Made by a program: the position numbers and the translations under genes. A stretch of 64,000 nucleotides of DNA, from positions 62,001 to 126,000 of the forward strand of contig QPMI01000470.1 of assembly GCA_004431415.1 (NCBI GenBank), written 5' to 3'. Source of the DNA: Cyanophora paradoxa (lineage: Eukaryota; Glaucocystophyceae; Cyanophorales; Cyanophoraceae). Of the stretch, positions 46,352 to 55,357 are shown in pieces. The notes beneath the pieces are model-generated. The model saw only the letters and a list, made by a program, of their open reading frames with translations. It had not been told where the DNA came from and ran no database searches. The number at the start of each line of letters is the position of its first letter. Position 1 is the stretch's first letter.

Positions 46352-46656
46352 CACGTCATATATGCATCATATATACACAAACCTCCGACATATAAACACT
46401 ATATATACACAAACCTCCGTTTTGCCGGTTGACCGAGAAAAAAATGTTTCGAAAAAATAGTAAAAAATATATATACATATACATTTTTATCGGCATCTTC
46501 AAACTGTCATATCTCATCACCAGATCATCAAAACGCAACGTTCTGCATAGCGCTGTGAAGCGCTTGATATGCTCTACAAGACTTTGTGTATATCATATGC
46601 ATATATGTATATCTGTCATACATATATTTGGAAAAAACTAGTTTTCGCCTAGCAAA

Positions 46657-48042
46657 CTAGCTAGTTTTGGTTCTTTCTCTTAGTGTTCTTTGAGGTTTAG
46701 GGGCTGTATATGACTCCTTAGTAGTCTGAAAGTCATTATACCATCTCTGGCTATTCACTTCTGAAAGTTTCTGTGTGCCTGCTATAGTGAGCTTTTTGAG
46801 TTCCCTATTAACTTTGCCAGTCTTCTCCTTTCTAGCCTCTATCAAAGGCTTATCTGGGACTTCATTAGCAGCTTCTATGCCCTCTCTTCTTATAGCAGCA
46901 TCAACCCTGGCTTCCTCTTTAGCTTGCTCTAAAGCATCTACTGTAGGGGTTTCCAGATACTCAACTGCATTCACAGGCAACAGCTCATGGAAAGCAAACC
47001 TGTTATCTATGATCTCTCCAGTGGGACTCTTTAGCTTAAACTTAAAGCCTTCTCTACTATTAACAGTGTAAACCATCCTAGACCAATTGTTACCCTGTTT
47101 AGCAAAGGGGTTCTTCTCTACTTTCACTCTAACAAACATGCCAGGCTGCATGGTATCAAGATAAGCTATTGATTTCTTGAATCTTTCATCTTCTAATCCC
47201 ACTATATACCTATAATGCTCCTCTGTAGTTTCACCTGGCTTCATCTTAGTAGCTGAGTGAACTGTATTATTGTAATTATACTCAATATCACCTAACACAT
47301 CAAAGAATCTAGCTGTATTATTGGCTATGCAGTAGTTTGTGATCAGTCTCTTAATCTGCTTGTTAAAGGCTTCAATTCGACCTTGGCTTCTGTGGTCAGC
47401 AGTTCCACTCACTTGGTGTTCTATGTATTTACTAGATAAATACTCCTGGAATATTCGATTTTGGAATTCACTCCCAGCATCTGATTGAACTTTTACTATG
47501 GGTCTTGCTACTCTCATTTCAAGCTGTTTAAATGCAGCTAATGTAGTGAGAGCTGATTTATCTCTGATAGGTATAATATACCCAGTTCTCAGTGTTGATT
47601 CCATTGCAGTCATAAAAGTATCATAGCCATTGTTTTGTTTCTTATAAGCTGGGAAAAAGAGCAAATCAATCACATAGGTATCAAGGGGTTGCCTGATTGG
47701 GACCATGGGATCTCTCTTTCTAGATATAGCAGGTGCATTGATCTGAACTACCTCTTGCTTTTTATAGAACTCTTGCAACTGCTTATAGGATTCTTCAGGT
47801 AACTCAGCCCTCATAGCTTGAAGCCCTTTGTAACCAGTTCTCACATCATAGAATCTCTTGGCAATCTTGCTAGTTTCTTTCACTGCAATAGCAACTGGGA
47901 TCTCCACAGGGACAAGCTCTTTCATCTCAGACTTTTTGACAATTCGAGATTCCCCCTTTTCCTCCTTTGGAACTGTGATAGGCAATAGGTTACCTTGTAG
48001 TTGATCAGTGGTTCTCCTTACTATTCTTCCAGTTGCTGGCAT
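46657..48042 (-). CDS. Retroviral-type (rve, DDE) integrase of Polinton/PLV class
   Basis: A 461-residue protein. The catalytic core shows the DD35E triad: Asp126 in YVIDLLFFP, Asp188 in VKVQSDAGSEFQ and Glu224 in SQGRIEAFNKQIKRLI, exactly 35 residues after Asp188. The N-terminal part (SKIAKRFYDVRTGYKGLQ) resembles the integrase N-terminal helical domain without an obvious zinc motif. A C-terminal SH3/chromo-like strand region (GMFVRVKVEKNPF ... LKSPTGEIIDNRFAFHELLP) follows, then a basic tail. The enzyme inserts the viral genome into host chromosomes and so explains the provirus. The start lies three bases after the polymerase stop, indicating one minus-strand transcription unit. All catalytic residues are intact. 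Confidence 0.95.
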   Translation of the reverse strand: MPATGRIVRRTTDQLQGNLLPITVPKEEKGESRIVKKSEMKELVPVEIPVAIAVKETSKIAKRFYDVRTGYKGLQAMRAELPEESYKQLQEFYKKQEVVQINAPAISRKRDPMVPIRQPLDTYVIDLLFFPAYKKQNNGYDTFMTAMESTLRTGYIIPIRDKSALTTLAAFKQLEMRVARPIVKVQSDAGSEFQNRIFQEYLSSKYIEHQVSGTADHRSQGRIEAFNKQIKRLITNYCIANNTARFFDVLGDIEYNYNNTVHSATKMKPGETTEEHYRYIVGLEDERFKKSIAYLDTMQPGMFVRVKVEKNPFAKQGNNWSRMVYTVNSREGFKFKLKSPTGEIIDNRFAFHELLPVNAVEYLETPTVDALEQAKEEARVDAAIRREGIEAANEVPDKPLIEARKEKTGKVNRELKKLTIAGTQKLSEVNSQRWYNDFQTTKESYTAPKPQRTLRERTKTS

Positions 48043-48045
48043 CTC

Positions 48046-51000
48046 TTAATTAAAAGGAACAGAATTAATACCATCTGGTAAGATGTATCTCTTTGCATCA
48101 AAGCAGTTTAGGGCAACCCTTCTACTCACAGTGTCTATTATTGTGTGATCTGCCCTTCTCTTCTGCTTTGCAGTCACAGTCTTGCTGATACCTGCAAATA
48201 AACACTGCTTAAAATCATTAAATTGGAGTTCCTCAGTGGAAGTCCCAGATAGCTTACTTCTCTCAATCTCAGCTGTTCTGAAACTGTAAACTTTGGCTCT
48301 CAGACCTACATACTCCAGGATTGCAGAACCTGGCATCTCATTTTTGTATTTACCTGGGGTCATTCTGTTAGATCCCCCTAGGTCCAAGGCATAAGATATA
48401 TTCTCTATATCTTTTGCAATGGTCTTAGATTCGATATATAGACAAAAGGAATCAGTATCATGGAATAGTAACTTGGCTTTGGACCACTGGGACCTTACAG
48501 TATCATAGAAGAACTTGTAGTTATGCAGTTTGGCTGCATCCAAAACATAAGCCCCAATTGCAACAGGCTTATCTAGCTTCACATGCTTTGTGTAAAACTC
48601 AAAGGCAACTGCCCTTTCACTTATGGGACTTGTTGATTTCACTAAAGGAGAGGCTGCATATTTCATAAATAGCTTCTCAGTGTTGGCAATCTTAACCACA
48701 GATCGACCTCTACATGATTCAATGCATTTCCCATAGATTGAATTATTCATGAGCTTATAGAAATCAGCCTCGAATTTATTCACTGCTTTCCTTCTCATCT
48801 CAGTGTTCAGCTCAATATATGATTTCATTACAGGAGCCACAGTGAATGATAGGACCCTGTGGACTTTTCTCAATTTCATCCCTTTGTCCAACAGATACTG
48901 TAGGAGAGGCTCAGAAATCACATAGTTTGTCACAGAACCAAAGGTTGCAGTTAGCTTAGGGGTTTTATCAAGCTCTTCTCCTGAGAGATCCAATAGGTTC
49001 TTTTGATATTGTGATAATTCTGCATATTCTACTATTTTCTTGTTAATAATTAGGGGGAAATCACTGTGATCCAGAAACAGCCTAATTGGGTAATCCAGAT
49101 CAACTTCCAGGAAACTGGATCTGTTATCTTGTGGGTTGAATTCGGTCTCCCATCTAAAATCACCAACTGGAATTGGCTGACTCAAACAGTAGCCATACAA
49201 GTTGTTAGCATCAAACAGCATTATATGGGAGTTCTCACCATCAGCCTCAGCATACCTACAAGGCATTGTTGCAAAGCCACCCCTGATTCCCTTCTCAACA
49301 AATTCGTATTGCTCTACATCACTTATAAGCTCTATTTTTGCCTTGGTGGTCCTAAACATAGCATCCCAAGATAGCCCAGGTGCAGATACATAATGAACTG
49401 GGTCAAGCCCATATACTGAGTGTGAAAGCCTTCTGAAGGCTTGGAATTTGTTCATTAACTCATCTACATCAGCAGCCCCAAAATCCATAAAATTGCTTGC
49501 ATCAATGAACTTGTAAAGACCCCACTGCAATGAAAGGTATTGATCAAAGTTTTTCGAGAGGATTTCGATTCGCTTTTTATCACCCATGCCTGCTATTTTT
49601 CTGAAAATGAATGTCCCACAGTCATCCATTTGGTCAACAACAACTGCAACTTTGGTTTGCTTTGAGATTCTCCTATGGAGATTGCAGTTTCTGCATGCAG
49701 GAGCAATATAATGACCTGTGTGATGATCATGATCCCTGCATTTGAAGTTCTCCTTGGTGAACCTCTCACTGCAAAGGTAACAGTGTTTGGTAGCTCTGTA
49801 AATTGCTTTCTGCTCATCTGTGAGTTCATTCATGGGAATATTGGTAAACAGAAAATCGATCAGTTCTCTTGCTTTGGATTCCAAGCATTCAAAGAGACCT
49901 CCCATTGGATCCTGACCCTCAAATCGAAACTCCTGAACATCTGCCCCAGTGACTATTCTAATGTTGACTGCTGAGACTTCCCTCTTGGATTTCGATGCAT
50001 CTATGGGGATGCTTCTATGTTCAATCTTGCAGTAAACCACAACAGGAAGCCAGACAGTTTTCCTAAGGTTTTTCAGTCCAAACTCTATGGTGGTCTCAGG
50101 CTTAGGAGTGATTCCCTTTGAGAGTCTCCAATCAATGCATCTGTTTGAGTCCACATGAGCAGTGAGTTTAGCCTCAGACCTGAATCGAGATAAACATGTG
50201 TCACAGTAGTGTAACTTTTGATCTTTGGTTTTATCAAGGGCAACTCTGAGAAGTCTTGAAAGGGACATAATAGTTATATAATGCCCATTCCCTTCATCAT
50301 CATGAATGAGCATAAGATTAATCTTTTGCTTTCTACCTGGGTTGCTGGATTGATGTAGGGGATATATAACATCTCGATCCATTCCAAATATGTTTATGCT
50401 GATGCCTGCATTTTGAGATTCGAATTTATCAATGATTTCAGCATCACAGGGAACAGGGAATGAGATGTTATCGAAATTGAGAGCCAGAGGATTATAAGCG
50501 ATTGCTGAGTATTTCCATTTGCGATATTGTGTAAGCTCACTTCTCTTGTGGGAATTCACATCTTTCCTATGGATCCATGCCAAAATGGCATTTTCAAAGC
50601 AAGAATCATCAATATTTCGAATATTCACTGTGGCTCTCTTGGCTGCAATTGATTCTGGTGTTTTAACATAGCAACCACCAGTTGGGGCATAACTCATAAT
50701 AGCAACTCTGAGCATTTCGATTCTCTCCAATCGATAGCTATCAACCACATTCATCTGCTCCTGACACATTTGGGCTGCTTTATTCAGCTCAGTTCGAATA
50801 TTTCTCGATTTGGTTAATACAAAATAATCACTGTAAATGTATTTCGATATCCAAACCTGTGGATTGCTGACTTTAACGAACTTGCAGATAAACGATAAGC
50901 GAACTTTGATTGCCCTGAATTGATCTAGACTGTCTCTTAAACGTTTTGGTAGAGAGGTTGCAATTCTATCTAAATATTCAATCACATCAACAACAACTTC

Positions 51001-51291
51001 CCTTCTGGCTCTGTATGTGAGCCAGCGATATAATTCATTCATTGCTGTACCATCTTCTGCCTCTGGTTCTATTTGCCTTAGGCGATCCAGTTCATCAAGA
51101 GTGTCAACTTTATCATAGAGGTTATTGGCTTTTCTGGTTAATTTTGCTAAAGTGGGTCTCCCCCTTGAAATAAATCCGATTTCCCGGTCATATTCAGCCT
51201 CTGTGATTTCATGGGCTGCATACAGTGTTCCAAGTAATCCCATGAGTTCCCATTTCTTCTCTCTAATGAGTCTGTTGCTAATTCGGGGCAT
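48046..51291 (-). CDS. Protein-primed family B DNA polymerase (pPolB), exonuclease motifs degenerate
   Basis: A 1081-residue protein. Polymerase motifs are intact: motif A LFDANNLYGYCLSQPIP (about 692-708), motif B KLMNNSIYGK (846-855) and motif C FHDTDSF (943-949). The N-terminal region has a NIRNIDDSCFENAILAWIH block (224-242), common in Polinton polymerases. A C2H2-like finger (Cys363, Cys366, His379, Cys385) follows, and a zinc/HNH-like insert CYLCSERF ... DHDHHTGHYIAPACRNCN (504-537). The positions that normally carry proofreading residues read YCKIEH (about 420-425, usually YADFE) and VVDQMDDCG (551-559, usually HN..YD), so the 3'-5' exonuclease is probably inactive. It replicates the viral genome from a terminal protein. 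Divergent from the RING gene across 112 bases. Confidence 0.95.
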   Translation of the reverse strand: MPRISNRLIREKKWELMGLLGTLYAAHEITEAEYDREIGFISRGRPTLAKLTRKANNLYDKVDTLDELDRLRQIEPEAEDGTAMNELYRWLTYRARREVVVDVIEYLDRIATSLPKRLRDSLDQFRAIKVRLSFICKFVKVSNPQVWISKYIYSDYFVLTKSRNIRTELNKAAQMCQEQMNVVDSYRLERIEMLRVAIMSYAPTGGCYVKTPESIAAKRATVNIRNIDDSCFENAILAWIHRKDVNSHKRSELTQYRKWKYSAIAYNPLALNFDNISFPVPCDAEIIDKFESQNAGISINIFGMDRDVIYPLHQSSNPGRKQKINLMLIHDDEGNGHYITIMSLSRLLRVALDKTKDQKLHYCDTCLSRFRSEAKLTAHVDSNRCIDWRLSKGITPKPETTIEFGLKNLRKTVWLPVVVYCKIEHRSIPIDASKSKREVSAVNIRIVTGADVQEFRFEGQDPMGGLFECLESKARELIDFLFTNIPMNELTDEQKAIYRATKHCYLCSERFTKENFKCRDHDHHTGHYIAPACRNCNLHRRISKQTKVAVVVDQMDDCGTFIFRKIAGMGDKKRIEILSKNFDQYLSLQWGLYKFIDASNFMDFGAADVDELMNKFQAFRRLSHSVYGLDPVHYVSAPGLSWDAMFRTTKAKIELISDVEQYEFVEKGIRGGFATMPCRYAEADGENSHIMLFDANNLYGYCLSQPIPVGDFRWETEFNPQDNRSSFLEVDLDYPIRLFLDHSDFPLIINKKIVEYAELSQYQKNLLDLSGEELDKTPKLTATFGSVTNYVISEPLLQYLLDKGMKLRKVHRVLSFTVAPVMKSYIELNTEMRRKAVNKFEADFYKLMNNSIYGKCIESCRGRSVVKIANTEKLFMKYAASPLVKSTSPISERAVAFEFYTKHVKLDKPVAIGAYVLDAAKLHNYKFFYDTVRSQWSKAKLLFHDTDSFCLYIESKTIAKDIENISYALDLGGSNRMTPGKYKNEMPGSAILEYVGLRAKVYSFRTAEIERSKLSGTSTEELQFNDFKQCLFAGISKTVTAKQKRRADHTIIDTVSRRVALNCFDAKRYILPDGINSVPFN

Positions 51292-51403
51292 AGTTCCTAA
51301 CTTGTTCCTACTAAAAGGGGAGGTTTTAAATGGGGATAGTCCGAACGCAAATATACTTAAAGGAATTTTTATATTGTATATATATAGAAGTCAAAAAGCA
51401 AGA
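51292..51403. promoter_or_regulatory. Divergent intergenic promoter between polymerase and RING genes
   Basis: A 112-base AT-rich gap between two start codons. For the plus gene, ACTTAAAG (51355-51362) is followed by TATATATATAG (51377-51387), with the ATG 27 bases after the start of the TATA run. The reverse strand has the matching ATATATATACAATATAAAAA upstream of the polymerase. Confidence 0.6.
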
Positions 51404-51721
51404 ATGAATGCGGAAAGTCAAAGAACGCTTAGTATTTCAGCAATCATGAAAAGCATTCGAGAAAGAAATGACACATGTGAAAACTCAGAATATAAACGAA
51501 TTCTATGCAGTCTATGTAAATGTGATGAGACTAGCTATGATCAGTTTGTATGTGATCAATGCTTCAAGACAGTCTGTATAGGATGCATGAAACAGCAAGA
51601 GGAAATAGTCGGGAATACAAAATGCCCATTCTGTAGAAACACATTACAGTATCCAGAGTTCACCTTGTTCAACATTCTGGACTACAATGCATGTGATGTT
51701 GAAACAATTACATTTGGCTGA
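51404..51721 (+). CDS. Small RING-type (eight-Cys) zinc protein
   Basis: A 105-residue protein starting at the ATG at 51404, the first after the TATA-like run. Four Cys pairs, C35/C38, C50/C53, C58/C61 and C74/C77 (CSLC, CDQC, CIGC, CPFC), are spaced as in a RING/U-box-like cross-brace with all-Cys ligands. The Cys-Pro-Phe-Cys end is typical of E3 ubiquitin ligases. RING proteins occur in many Polinton-like and large DNA viruses and are thought to redirect host ubiquitination; that role is inferred. The polar tail (LFNILDYNACDVETITFG) has no motif. Confidence 0.75.
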   Translation: MNAESQRTLSISAIMKSIRERNDTCENSEYKRILCSLCKCDETSYDQFVCDQCFKTVCIGCMKQQEEIVGNTKCPFCRNTLQYPEFTLFNILDYNACDVETITFG

Positions 51722-51734
51722 GCAACAAAAAATG

Positions 51735-51760
51735 ATTTAAAGAATTCTCTATATATATTA
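51735..51760 (+). promoter_or_regulatory. TTAAAG + TATATATA promoter of the small basic ORF
   Basis: ATTTAAAG (51735-51742) precedes TATATATATTA (51750-51760). The ATG is 28 bases after the start of the TATA run. The layout matches the other plus-strand viral genes. Confidence 0.6.
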
Positions 51761-51777
51761 AGAGAGACAGAGGAAAA

Positions 51778-52032
51778 ATGCCACTCAGTGAAGCCCAGAA
51801 GAGAGCTATGAAGAGGTACCAGCAAACTGAAAAAGGTAAGGCTCAAATCAAAAAGTTTAACGAAAAAATAGCCACACAGCTTAGAGATCTATATCAAACC
51901 GATGATACCTATAGAGCCATGAAAATAGCAAGTTCATGTCAGCGAAAGTATGCAGCCAATGCAGTCTGCTTTGTCAAGTATTTGTATGATGTCCCTTACT
52001 CAAACAGAGGGAGAAAATCGAAACATGTTTAA
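51778..52032 (+). CDS. Small basic viral protein of unknown function
   Basis: 84 residues, Lys/Gln-rich (SEAQKRAMKRYQQTEKGKAQ), followed by YQTDDTYRAMKIASSCQRKY and a basic end (NRGRKSKHV). The stretch 'YxxDxxYRxxKxxxxxxxxY' resembles YREDPEYREYKKQQALASYY in the small protein at 55112-55357, so the two may be paralogues. Its own promoter and compact position argue that it is expressed. A DNA-binding role is only suggested by its charge. Confidence 0.6.
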   Translation: MPLSEAQKRAMKRYQQTEKGKAQIKKFNEKIATQLRDLYQTDDTYRAMKIASSCQRKYAANAVCFVKYLYDVPYSNRGRKSKHV

Positions 52033-52193
52033 ATTATTTTTCCCAGCATATTACTAGGCTGGGATATGCTGTTTATTCGCTGAAATAACCATTCATCCTT
52101 TTTATATCTAAACCACTCGATAAGTCGTGTGGAAATATTTCGTAGGGATACTTTCTCGATTTCCAACAAAAAATGATTGGGGGACCCAAAACT

Positions 52194-52221
52194 ACTTAAA
52201 GAAAAATCTTCTATATATATA
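52194..52221 (+). promoter_or_regulatory. TTAAAG + TATATATA promoter of the primase-helicase
   Basis: ACTTAAAG (52194-52201) is followed by TATATATATA (52212-52221). The ATG at 52245 is 33 bases after the start of the TATA run. Confidence 0.6.
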
Positions 52222-52244
52222 AAAGGGACCCCCAATCGCTGAAA

Positions 52245-54572
52245 ATGAACGCCAAACAGACTAAATCGCTCAAATCGCTCGCTAACTGGCTTCGTTCTGA
52301 TGAGGAACTCGCCAAAAACATGATTATCCCAGTGAAACCTGACAGCAAAGACCCTGTTTTCAAGCATAAGGGAGGTGCTTGGTCCTGGGAAAAGTATGAG
52401 GAAGCGCTGGCAACTAATCAGTATGTATCTTGGGGCATTCTGCTCTCAGACAACATGATGGTTATTGACTTTGATGATGAGGAGAACTTTGAGAAATTCC
52501 GGGATATGTTTCCTGATGACTTTGATGCCAATCAGCCCATGGCAAAAACTAAAAAAGGCTATCATGTCTACTTTAAACGACCTGAGGAGTTCACTAAACT
52601 CAAAATCACCGATAAGGCTCCAGGCTTTAAAGGCTTTGAAAAGGTTGACCTGAAAACAATCACTGGAACTGGAACTTCTGGATTGATCAATGTGTGTCCC
52701 AGTGTCAACAAGTCTTGGGTAATCTCCCCATGGGATGATACCTGTGATTTCAATGAGCCTACTGATGACTTCAAAAAGTGGATTATAGATAATTACATCT
52801 ATAAGAGTGAGTATACTGCTAATGCTACCTCATATGATGAACTGGAAAACAATATTATCAAAGAGCTGGTGGATATGGGATTTATGCATCCCAATATAAT
52901 CTCTAAAACTGAACTTGGCTTTAACTTTGATGCTGCTAACAAGGGACTCAATTGCCCATGCTGCAATGGTTCACATGAATCGAATAACTGGTATGTTATG
53001 AAAGCTAAAGGAGATGATAACAAATACATTGTGTCAAGCTACAGTGGAAATTGCAAAAAACGATTCATCTGCATTGGAATGCAATCTGATATCTTTAATC
53101 TTATAGATAAATCCGCTGGTTCTGGTGGCGCTCATTATGATGTGAGTTTAGTATGCAAAGAGGTTCTTAAACACACTTGGAGATACTCCAAAAAGTCATG
53201 GTTCAAACTCAATACTGATACTGGGATTTGGGAGCTTGATGACACAAACCTAAAGATTTACCTAGATATAAGCCGTCTTGTTGTCCCCCAATACCTTGGG
53301 AGGGCTGTGCATTATAGTCAAAGAGCTTTAAAGGATGAGGAAAACAAAGCAACTTTCGAAGAAAAATCCAAAACATTGATGACCATTGCCAAAAATCTTA
53401 AACAATCAGGATTTCGCAAATCCCTTCTGACTGACTTGGTCCCACTGCTGAATGATGATGAATTCTTTGAGAAGATTGACACTGTACCATATGTGATTGG
53501 ATTCGAAAATGGTGTATTTGATCTGACCACTATGACTTTCAGAAAGGGTAAACTTGAAGATATGGTGAGCAAGACTGTGGGTTATGACTATACTGAAAAT
53601 GTAGACCCCAAGAAAATAGAGCATCTCAATCAGATTTATAAAGAGATTGTGGATGATCCAGCAGAGCGAAAGTATCTTCTGGCATCCATTGCAATTGCTC
53701 TCAGTGGATCAACTAAATCCCAGAAGTTCTATATGTGGACTGGTGCTGGTGCTAATGGGAAATCACTTGTTCAGGAATACTGCAAACAAATATCTGGTCG
53801 TTATTACAGCCCTCTCGAAATATCCTATTGGACTAAGCCTAAAAAGAACTCATCAGAGGCTACTCCTGAACTTGCCAAACTCCTTGGAAAGCGACTTGTA
53901 TTCAGTAATGAGGCTGAAGATGGTGATAAACTGCAGATCTCCAAGATTAAGGAGGTCACAGGTGGAAATGAAATGACTGTGAGAGCCTTGTTCAAAGACC
54001 CAGTTATCCTTACCCCAATGTTTCAGGTCTACATTACAACTAATGACAATTTGACTATAAATAAACCAGACTTTGCAATTCAAAGAAGGCTTTCCTATCA
54101 GAGATTCAATAATATATTCAGAGAGAAGCCAGAAGCAGGTCAGAAGAAAGCTGATCCAACTCTGTTCACACTACTTCACAATGATGATGAGTATAAGATG
54201 GCTCACATGAAGATATTACTGGATATGTGGAAGAACAAAGAGGTTGAAGAGATCTTAAGGGATCCCCCTCAATCCATTATTGAACAAGGGATAAACTTTA
54301 TAACTGAAAATGATAAGATTGGTGAATGGCTTCGAGATAATTTCGAGGTTACACATAATGCTAACGACTTTGTTTCCAGTGATATCATTTACAGATCATA
54401 CAAAAGTGTTGATGATAAAGTTGAATGTGTATCTGTTATGAAAAGAGTAAGGGAAATCTTCAATGTTAAATCAGAGGTTAAACGAATTCATGGAACCAGA
54501 GCAAGGGGCTACATTGGACTTCGAAAGATAACAAGGGTTCAAGAAGACAATGGAGAGGATGTTGAATATTAA
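52245..54572 (+). CDS. Primase-polymerase (AEP) fused to D5-like superfamily 3 helicase
   Basis: 775 residues. The N-terminal Prim-Pol domain shows MMVIDFDDEENF (Asp75/Asp77 as metal ligands), then KKGYHVYFKRP (about 103-113; His107 of the nucleotide-binding motif) and ITGTGTSGLINVCPS. A Cys-rich segment (CPCCNGSHESNNW, about 237-249) is probably a zinc ribbon. The D5_N-like linker has VPYVIGFENGVFDL (about 414-427). The SF3 core has Walker A GAGANGKS (500-507), motif B RLVFSNEAE (550-558), GNEMTVRALFKDP and sensor VYITTND. It unwinds DNA and may make primers for genome replication beside the protein-primed polymerase. It has its own TATA-like promoter. All key residues are present. Confidence 0.92.
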   Translation: MNAKQTKSLKSLANWLRSDEELAKNMIIPVKPDSKDPVFKHKGGAWSWEKYEEALATNQYVSWGILLSDNMMVIDFDDEENFEKFRDMFPDDFDANQPMAKTKKGYHVYFKRPEEFTKLKITDKAPGFKGFEKVDLKTITGTGTSGLINVCPSVNKSWVISPWDDTCDFNEPTDDFKKWIIDNYIYKSEYTANATSYDELENNIIKELVDMGFMHPNIISKTELGFNFDAANKGLNCPCCNGSHESNNWYVMKAKGDDNKYIVSSYSGNCKKRFICIGMQSDIFNLIDKSAGSGGAHYDVSLVCKEVLKHTWRYSKKSWFKLNTDTGIWELDDTNLKIYLDISRLVVPQYLGRAVHYSQRALKDEENKATFEEKSKTLMTIAKNLKQSGFRKSLLTDLVPLLNDDEFFEKIDTVPYVIGFENGVFDLTTMTFRKGKLEDMVSKTVGYDYTENVDPKKIEHLNQIYKEIVDDPAERKYLLASIAIALSGSTKSQKFYMWTGAGANGKSLVQEYCKQISGRYYSPLEISYWTKPKKNSSEATPELAKLLGKRLVFSNEAEDGDKLQISKIKEVTGGNEMTVRALFKDPVILTPMFQVYITTNDNLTINKPDFAIQRRLSYQRFNNIFREKPEAGQKKADPTLFTLLHNDDEYKMAHMKILLDMWKNKEVEEILRDPPQSIIEQGINFITENDKIGEWLRDNFEVTHNANDFVSSDIIYRSYKSVDDKVECVSVMKRVREIFNVKSEVKRIHGTRARGYIGLRKITRVQEDNGEDVEY

Positions 54573-54619
54573 ACAAAACGATTAATGATTGATTTGTATA
54601 TGTAATTTTTATAGCCTTA

Positions 54620-54734
54620 CTGGAAATGGTGTTGTTCACAGGTGTCACAGGTCCATCCCAGGGAAAGTCAAACATAAAAAATGATTTTGAAAATCGGTGG
54701 GATAGACCTGTGACACCTGTGACACCTGTGACAC
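54620..54734 (-). repeat. Viral hairpin/iteron element, copy 3 (inverted)
   Basis: The arm CACAGGTGTCACAGGTCC plus ATCCCA pairs with TGGGATAGACCTGTGACA plus CCTGTG. The reverse complement of its left flank (CCTGTGAACAACACCATTTC plus CAGTAAG) matches the right flank of copy 1, so this copy is inverted relative to copies 1 and 2. It follows the helicase stop by about 50 bases. Confidence 0.85.
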
Positions 54735-54802
54735 CGATCGAAAAAGACCAAAATTTGACAAGAATACTTAAGGCTTACTTGATTGTGTATAGTGAAGACA
54801 AA

Positions 54803-55024
54803 ATGGCAAAGACTCTTGATGAGATGACCATGCCTGAGTTAGATAAATGCATAAAGCATGGAGATATAGGGGCATATATCGAAATGTCACAGAGATTAAA
54901 AGGTTACAATATGTATGCAACAAAACCAAAGAGAAATAGATCAGTAAACATTCACATAACTGTTTCAGTGTCTGAGAATGCAAACAAAAAACAACAAAAG
55001 CATATTTACAAAAGTTATCTGTGA
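54803..55024 (+). CDS. Small viral ORF of unknown function
   Basis: 73 residues from the ATG at 54803 (MAKTLDEMTMPELDKCIKHG), with an Arg/Lys-rich middle and a strand-like NIHITVSVSEN before a Lys/Gln tail. The open frame extends upstream through the hairpin element, but an ATG start after ACTTAAGG (54766) and a GTGTATAG stretch is more likely. No family was recognised. Confidence 0.5.
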   Translation: MAKTLDEMTMPELDKCIKHGDIGAYIEMSQRLKGYNMYATKPKRNRSVNIHITVSVSENANKKQQKHIYKSYL

Positions 55025-55111
55025 CTTGATTGCAAGTATAAAGCCAATTCCTTTGTATATATTTTTATAGCTGCCTCAGTAGCATACTGAGACCGCTTTT
55101 TCTCAATTATC

Positions 55112-55357
55112 TTATAGACCTGGGGGTCCATTGCTACTTTCAGTTGGCAAATAATATTTAATCGGTCTTCCTCTGGGTCTCTGCTCCTCTTTTTGGGCTT
55201 TTCTGCGATAATAGGATGCCAGGGCTTGCTGCTTTTTATACTCTCTATATTCTGGGTCCTCTCTATATCGTTTCTGCATTGCTAGAATGTGTCTAATGGA
55301 ACCCTCAGTAACAGGTTCATCACTGGTAAACTCGATTAAACTAATAGTATCCTCCAT
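55112..55357 (-). CDS. Small viral protein with AT-hook-like motif
   Basis: 81 residues: an acidic start (EDTISLIEFTSDEP), a basic helix (YREDPEYREYKKQQALASYY) and RPRGRPIKY, close to an AT-hook core. Its 5' end overlaps the end of the next upstream ORF by 17 bases, so they are probably on one transcript. The basic helix resembles the small protein at 51778. A DNA-binding or packaging role is inferred only. Confidence 0.55.
   Translation of the reverse strand: MEDTISLIEFTSDEPVTEGSIRHILAMQKRYREDPEYREYKKQQALASYYRRKAQKEEQRPRGRPIKYYLPTESSNGPPGL

Noticed and set aside
48046-51291. Vertebrate adenovirus origin
   Set aside because: Shared protein-primed polymerase class only; the integrase, SF3 primase-helicase and PLV-type capsid context place it with Polinton-like viruses of microbial hosts.
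54626-54802. N-terminal extension of the small ORF at 54803
   Set aside because: It translates the hairpin element as VTPVTPVTP; the repeat is shared with noncoding copies, so the extension is not protein.
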